Assembly (NCBI GenBank): GCA_045589695.1
Contig: JAZNPP010000040.1
Location: 1-9,329 of the forward strand
DNA: 9,329 nt
Source: HGM04593 sp045589695
GTDB lineage: Bacteria > Bacteroidota > Bacteroidia > Bacteroidales > Bacteroidaceae
Reading direction: 5' to 3'
Positions 7,350 through 9,329 of the stretch are shown here, piece after piece. The position numbers and the translations under genes were made by a program. The notes beneath the pieces are model-generated. The model was not told where the DNA came from and searched no databases. It saw only the letters and a program-made list of their open reading frames with translations. The first letter of the stretch is position 1, and each line of letters opens with the position of its first letter.

Positions 7350-7784
7350 ATGTCTTTAAGCAGAGAAACACAGAACAGACTGCAGGAAGCCATCAACAAG
7401 ATGGGTAAGGATTTCATTACTGCAGAAGAGACCAGAGTAACCGACTTTCATGTATACATGAACGGCAACAACGGCGACCTTACCGTCATGGACGACGATG
7501 ACAAGTGCCTCACGCGCGTACATATATTAGAGTGGGAGGGAGAACACAATGAGGAGGTTTTTGAAAAAGAGCTTCGCAGCCTGCTCGCAGAGATGCATGA
7601 GAAGGGTTGCTTCGACAGCCTCAATATCACGAAACCCTACTCGTTCGTGCTTGCCGACGAGGACGGCCAAGATATTGTGGATCTGCTGATAGTAGATGAC
7701 GACACGGTTATTCTGAGCAAAGACCTGCTTGAGGGCTTCGACGAGGAAATGAACGAGTTCCTTAAAAAATTGCTCGAAGAATAA
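7350..7784 (+). CDS. Small acidic protein of unknown function downstream of secA
   Basis: I do not recognise a family for this 144-residue protein. It has 37 Asp/Glu against 14 Lys/Arg, a net charge near -23, with acidic clusters such as MDDDDK, LADEDGQD and VDDD, and an acidic helical end (DEEMNEFLKKLLEE). It has no signal peptide or membrane segment, so it should be cytosolic. The pattern of short beta-like stretches (DLTVMD, YSFVLA, LLIVDDDTVILS) between helices suggests a compact alpha/beta fold. The frame is open back to 7218, but that part overlaps the secA end out of frame, and the protein-like sequence starts at the ATG at 7350 (MSLSRETQN). It sits 34 bases after secA with no terminator between, so it is probably co-transcribed. 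A role near SecA, as a chaperone or adaptor, is only a guess. Confidence 0.85.
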   Translation: MSLSRETQNRLQEAINKMGKDFITAEETRVTDFHVYMNGNNGDLTVMDDDDKCLTRVHILEWEGEHNEEVFEKELRSLLAEMHEKGCFDSLNITKPYSFVLADEDGQDIVDLLIVDDDTVILSKDLLEGFDEEMNEFLKKLLEE

Positions 7785-7796
7785 TATTTTAAGGAA

Positions 7797-7842
7797 GCAT
7801 TGACAAACCGAGCAGATTACAAAAAACGAGGGTTGTCAATGC
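7797..7842. repeat. Long inverted repeat in the 3' region of the secA transcript
   Basis: GCATTGACAA (7797-7806) pairs perfectly with TTGTCAATGC (7833-7842). After one bulged A, CC (7808-7809) also pairs with GG (7831-7832), giving a 12-bp stem around a 21-base loop. No T-tract follows on the plus strand, so it is not a standard terminator; it could protect the transcript end or be an element boundary. Confidence 0.6.
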
Positions 7843-7852
7843 AAAACAAACC

Positions 7853-7935
7853 ATCTCCCCCGCTTCGCTCATCCCTCTTAAAACAAGAGGGACAGTCCAG
7901 GAGCCAAGGAGGAACGAAGAATAAAGACAGAACAT
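7853..7935. repeat. Candidate interspersed repeat with 8-bp stem
   Basis: The core is TCCCTCTT (7872-7879), loop AAAAC, AAGAGGGA (7885-7892), flanked by CTCCCCCGCTTCGCTC on the left and GAGGAACGAAG on the right; CTTCG and CGAAG could extend the fold. Segments of this style recur between genes in Bacteroidota, to my recollection, but only one copy is in this window, so repeat status is unproven. Confidence 0.4.
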
Positions 7936-7975
7936 CCTCGCTTCTGTAATTCAGTTACAGAAGCGAGGTTTTTTT
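7936..7975 (+). terminator. Strong intrinsic terminator after the secA operon
   Basis: CCTCGCTTCTGTAA (7936-7949) and TTACAGAAGCGAGG (7955-7968) form a perfect 14-bp stem with a TTCAG loop, followed directly by seven T (7969-7975). No A-run precedes it, so it should work on plus-strand transcripts only. It lies 151 bases after the acidic-protein stop. Confidence 0.95.
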
Positions 7976-8131
7976 ATATTGTATATCAAACAGACACACA
8001 AGAAAAGAAAGAAAGGCTGACAGGAAGAAAAGAAGGTAATTGGAGCAAAAGACCAAGGCGGCGAGGAAACACCCACCGCGCCAAGTATTGTCACGAAATT
8101 CGATTCAAATTAAAATTTATTCAAAAAAAGA

Positions 8132-8163
8132 TTTGGTTTATTTTATAAACCTATTTATATTTG
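8132..8163 (+). promoter_or_regulatory. Near-ideal Bacteroidota promoter for the membrane protein operon
   Basis: TTTG (8132-8135), a 20-base spacer and TATATTTG (8156-8163) match the TTTG-N19/21-TAnnTTTG consensus of the Bacteroidota primary sigma factor exactly. Transcription would start near 8170, about 79 bases before the 8249 start codon, giving an A/T-rich leader without a Shine-Dalgarno sequence. Confidence 0.8.
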
Positions 8164-8248
8164 CAACACGTTTAAAGGCACAAATGTAGGAAACCGGTTT
8201 ACAACACTTTATAAAAACTTATTTTTCAACAGATTAAAACCTTTTATT

Positions 8249-8827
8249 ATGGAAGCAAATAGTATGACACCTGAAAAGAGCCTTCAAATCATTAGTGAAG
8301 CAATTGCAAAGAGCAGACGAGATTTTGAAAAGAATGCAGGGACACCGCTGGTTACCTGGGGTGTAATAGTCCTTCTTTTTTCAATACTGGTATGGTTCAT
8401 TCTGCAAGAGACCGGCAATATGAACTGGAACTTGCTGTGGTTCGGAATTCCAGTTGTGGGATGGCCAGTGTCGCTCATTCAGTCAAAGGGGAAAAAGAAA
8501 GAGGTAGCAAGCACATTCATAGGCAAGACGCTGGGAAACATTTGGATTATATACGGAATATTCGCAACTGTACTATCTGCAACGTTTGTAATCATTGAAC
8601 CCGCATTATGCGGATTTCTGGCAGCCGTTCTAATTGGCTTTGCCGCTACAATGACAGGCATTATACTGAAAAACAATTACATTACCGCCGGTGGATTGAT
8701 TACCGGAATAGGATGCACAATTGCCCTTTTCTTTGTAGAAAGTCTGGACGCATCGTTGCTGTTTGGCGTTGCTGCACTCCTGAACCTGATTATCCCGGGA
8801 TTTATGATGAACAAAAAAGCAAAATAA
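8249..8827 (+). CDS. Six-helix inner membrane protein, function unknown
   Basis: The 192-residue product has a charged N-terminal segment of about 30 residues (TPEKSLQIISEAIAKSRRDF) likely in the cytosol. It is followed by roughly six hydrophobic helices near 34-52, 60-77, 96-114, 117-139, 144-163 and 167-186, a basic loop GKKKE (81-85) and a basic tail KKAK. There is no signal peptide and no catalytic motif. I recall similar membrane proteins next to small winged-helix regulators in Bacteroidota but know no assigned function. ATG 8249 is preferred; the in-frame ATG at 8264 would lose five residues. The regulator gene starts 4 bases after its stop. Sampled lines are 38-50% G+C against 58% in one sampled line of secA, which could reflect hydrophobic codon demand or a different origin. 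Confidence 0.85.
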   Translation: MEANSMTPEKSLQIISEAIAKSRRDFEKNAGTPLVTWGVIVLLFSILVWFILQETGNMNWNLLWFGIPVVGWPVSLIQSKGKKKEVASTFIGKTLGNIWIIYGIFATVLSATFVIIEPALCGFLAAVLIGFAATMTGIILKNNYITAGGLITGIGCTIALFFVESLDASLLFGVAALLNLIIPGFMMNKKAK

Positions 8828-8831
8828 GAAG

Positions 8832-9131
8832 ATGTTCAAGAAACTAGACCCACTACTCCATTCCGAACTGCGTCTGGCAGTGATATCTGTACTTGTGAAC
8901 TGTGAGGAGGCCGACTTCGTCTATCTTCGCGAGGCAAGCGGAGCCACAGCCGGCAATTTGAGCGTGCAGCTCGACAAGCTGTCGACAGCAGGATACATTA
9001 CTGTGGAAAAATGCTTCAAAGGCAAGAAGCCACAGACGGTGTGCCGCATAACAGAAACCGGACTGAAGGCGTTTGAAGACTATGTAGATGCTTTAAAAAG
9101 CTATCTCGACAAAGGAACATCCAAAGAATGA
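8832..9131 (+). CDS. Winged-helix transcriptional regulator (HTH_34-like)
   Basis: This 99-residue protein has the layout of a small MarR/ArsR-like winged helix. It has an N-terminal helix ending in LRLAVISVLV, a helix-turn-helix with a likely recognition helix around residues 38-53 (ATAGNLSVQLDKLSTAG), a basic wing (57-72, with KGKKPQ) and a C-terminal helix (TETGLKAFEDYVDALKSYL) suited to dimer contacts. This matches my memory of the Pfam HTH_34 family. No ligand-binding domain is present; three cysteines (C24, C61, C71) are seen but no clear metal site. It begins 4 bases after the membrane protein stop and shares its promoter, so it may regulate its own operon or relay a signal from its membrane partner; both are inference. 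Confidence 0.88.
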   Translation: MFKKLDPLLHSELRLAVISVLVNCEEADFVYLREASGATAGNLSVQLDKLSTAGYITVEKCFKGKKPQTVCRITETGLKAFEDYVDALKSYLDKGTSKE

Positions 9132-9135
9132 CATC

Positions 9136-9177
9136 AAAAACCTGCCCGCGAAAGACCATTTTAGCGGGCAGGTTTTT
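9136..9177. terminator. Intrinsic terminator, possibly bidirectional
   Basis: CCTGCCCGC (9141-9149) pairs with GCGGGCAGG (9164-9172) across a 14-base loop, with five A before and five T after, so the stem can extend to 14 bp. The T-run on either strand would allow termination in both directions. It begins 4 bases after the regulator's stop codon. Confidence 0.9.
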
Positions 9178-9248
9178 CATTATCTCGACACGATTGTTGA
9201 ACAAATCATAAAAAATTTTAATATTGAAAAATTTCCATAATTATTAAC

Positions 9249-9276
9249 GAAAACTTTTTGCACCAAAAAAGTTTTC
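9249..9276. promoter_or_regulatory. 11-bp dyad overlapping the right-edge promoter
   Basis: GAAAACTTTTT (9249-9259) and AAAAAGTTTTC (9266-9276) form a perfect 11-bp inverted repeat around GCACCA. It covers the TTTG element and most of the spacer, the usual place for an operator where a dimeric repressor would block RNA polymerase. It lies upstream of the expected transcript start, so it would not fold in the RNA. Confidence 0.5.
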
Positions 9277-9288
9277 ATAGTAACTTTG
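9257..9288 (+). promoter_or_regulatory. Near-ideal promoter for a gene beyond the right edge
   Basis: TTTG (9257-9260), a 20-base spacer and TAACTTTG (9281-9288) match the Bacteroidota consensus exactly. The remaining 41 bases are purine-rich and contain no lasting open frame (the ATG at 9306 stops after three codons), so they are the leader of an unseen plus-strand gene. Confidence 0.78.
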
Positions 9289-9329
9289 CAACCGGAATCA
9301 AAAAGATGAAGAGGTGAAAGAAGAGAATA

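Larger units (their letters stand above)
7785..8248. other. 464-base intergenic region with repeats, terminator and promoter
   Basis: No convincing gene, tRNA or known small RNA is visible. From left to right it holds a long-looped hairpin (7797-7842), a repeat-like segment with an 8-bp stem (7853-7935), the terminator of the secA transcript (7936-7975), about 150 bases with no recognisable signal (7976-8131), and the promoter and A/T-rich leader of the next operon (8132-8248). Confidence 0.7.

Noticed and set aside
7976..8131. Possible small RNA after the terminator
   Set aside because: No promoter, clear fold or second terminator supports it.

Overview
The window looks like chromosomal DNA from a gut-type Bacteroidota, most likely order Bacteroidales. 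Several things point there: promoters of the TTTG / TAnnTTTG type instead of -35/-10 boxes, weak or absent Shine-Dalgarno sequences, a long (1105-residue) SecA with lineage-type insertions, an extended RluA-family pseudouridine synthase, and a GH110 alpha-1,3-galactosidase lipoprotein. The genus cannot be fixed from this sequence. There are no rRNA, tRNA, CRISPR, transposase or phage genes.

Layout. Positions 1-251 are gene-free and hold a stem-loop repeat and the start of a degenerate heptamer array. From 3716 down to 252 on the minus strand runs a two-gene unit: a GH110 family alpha-1,3-galactosidase lipoprotein, then, 6 bases later, an RluA-family pseudouridine synthase. A 281-base divergent intergenic region (3717-3997) carries two small dyads, a perfect -7 promoter element and a structured leader for secA. 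On the plus strand, secA (3998-7315) is followed after 34 bases by a small, very acidic protein of unknown function (7350-7784). A hairpin, a repeat-like segment and a strong intrinsic terminator (7936-7975) come next. A near-ideal Bacteroidota promoter (8132-8163) then drives a six-helix membrane protein (8249-8827) and a winged-helix regulator (8832-9131), closed by a second terminator. The window ends in another near-ideal promoter, overlapped by an 11-bp dyad, for a gene beyond the right edge.

How the genes fit together. SecA is the essential translocase motor that would export, among others, the GH110 lipoprotein; its divergent placement next to that gene is probably incidental. The membrane protein and winged-helix protein look like a self-contained, possibly autoregulated module with lower G+C than secA in sampled lines. 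Most of the window is ordinary housekeeping and accessory DNA, and I see no clearly new multi-gene system. The best leads are the acidic partner of secA, the secA leader and its dyads, the Cys-rich N-terminal region of the RluA-family enzyme, and the dyad overlapping the last promoter.
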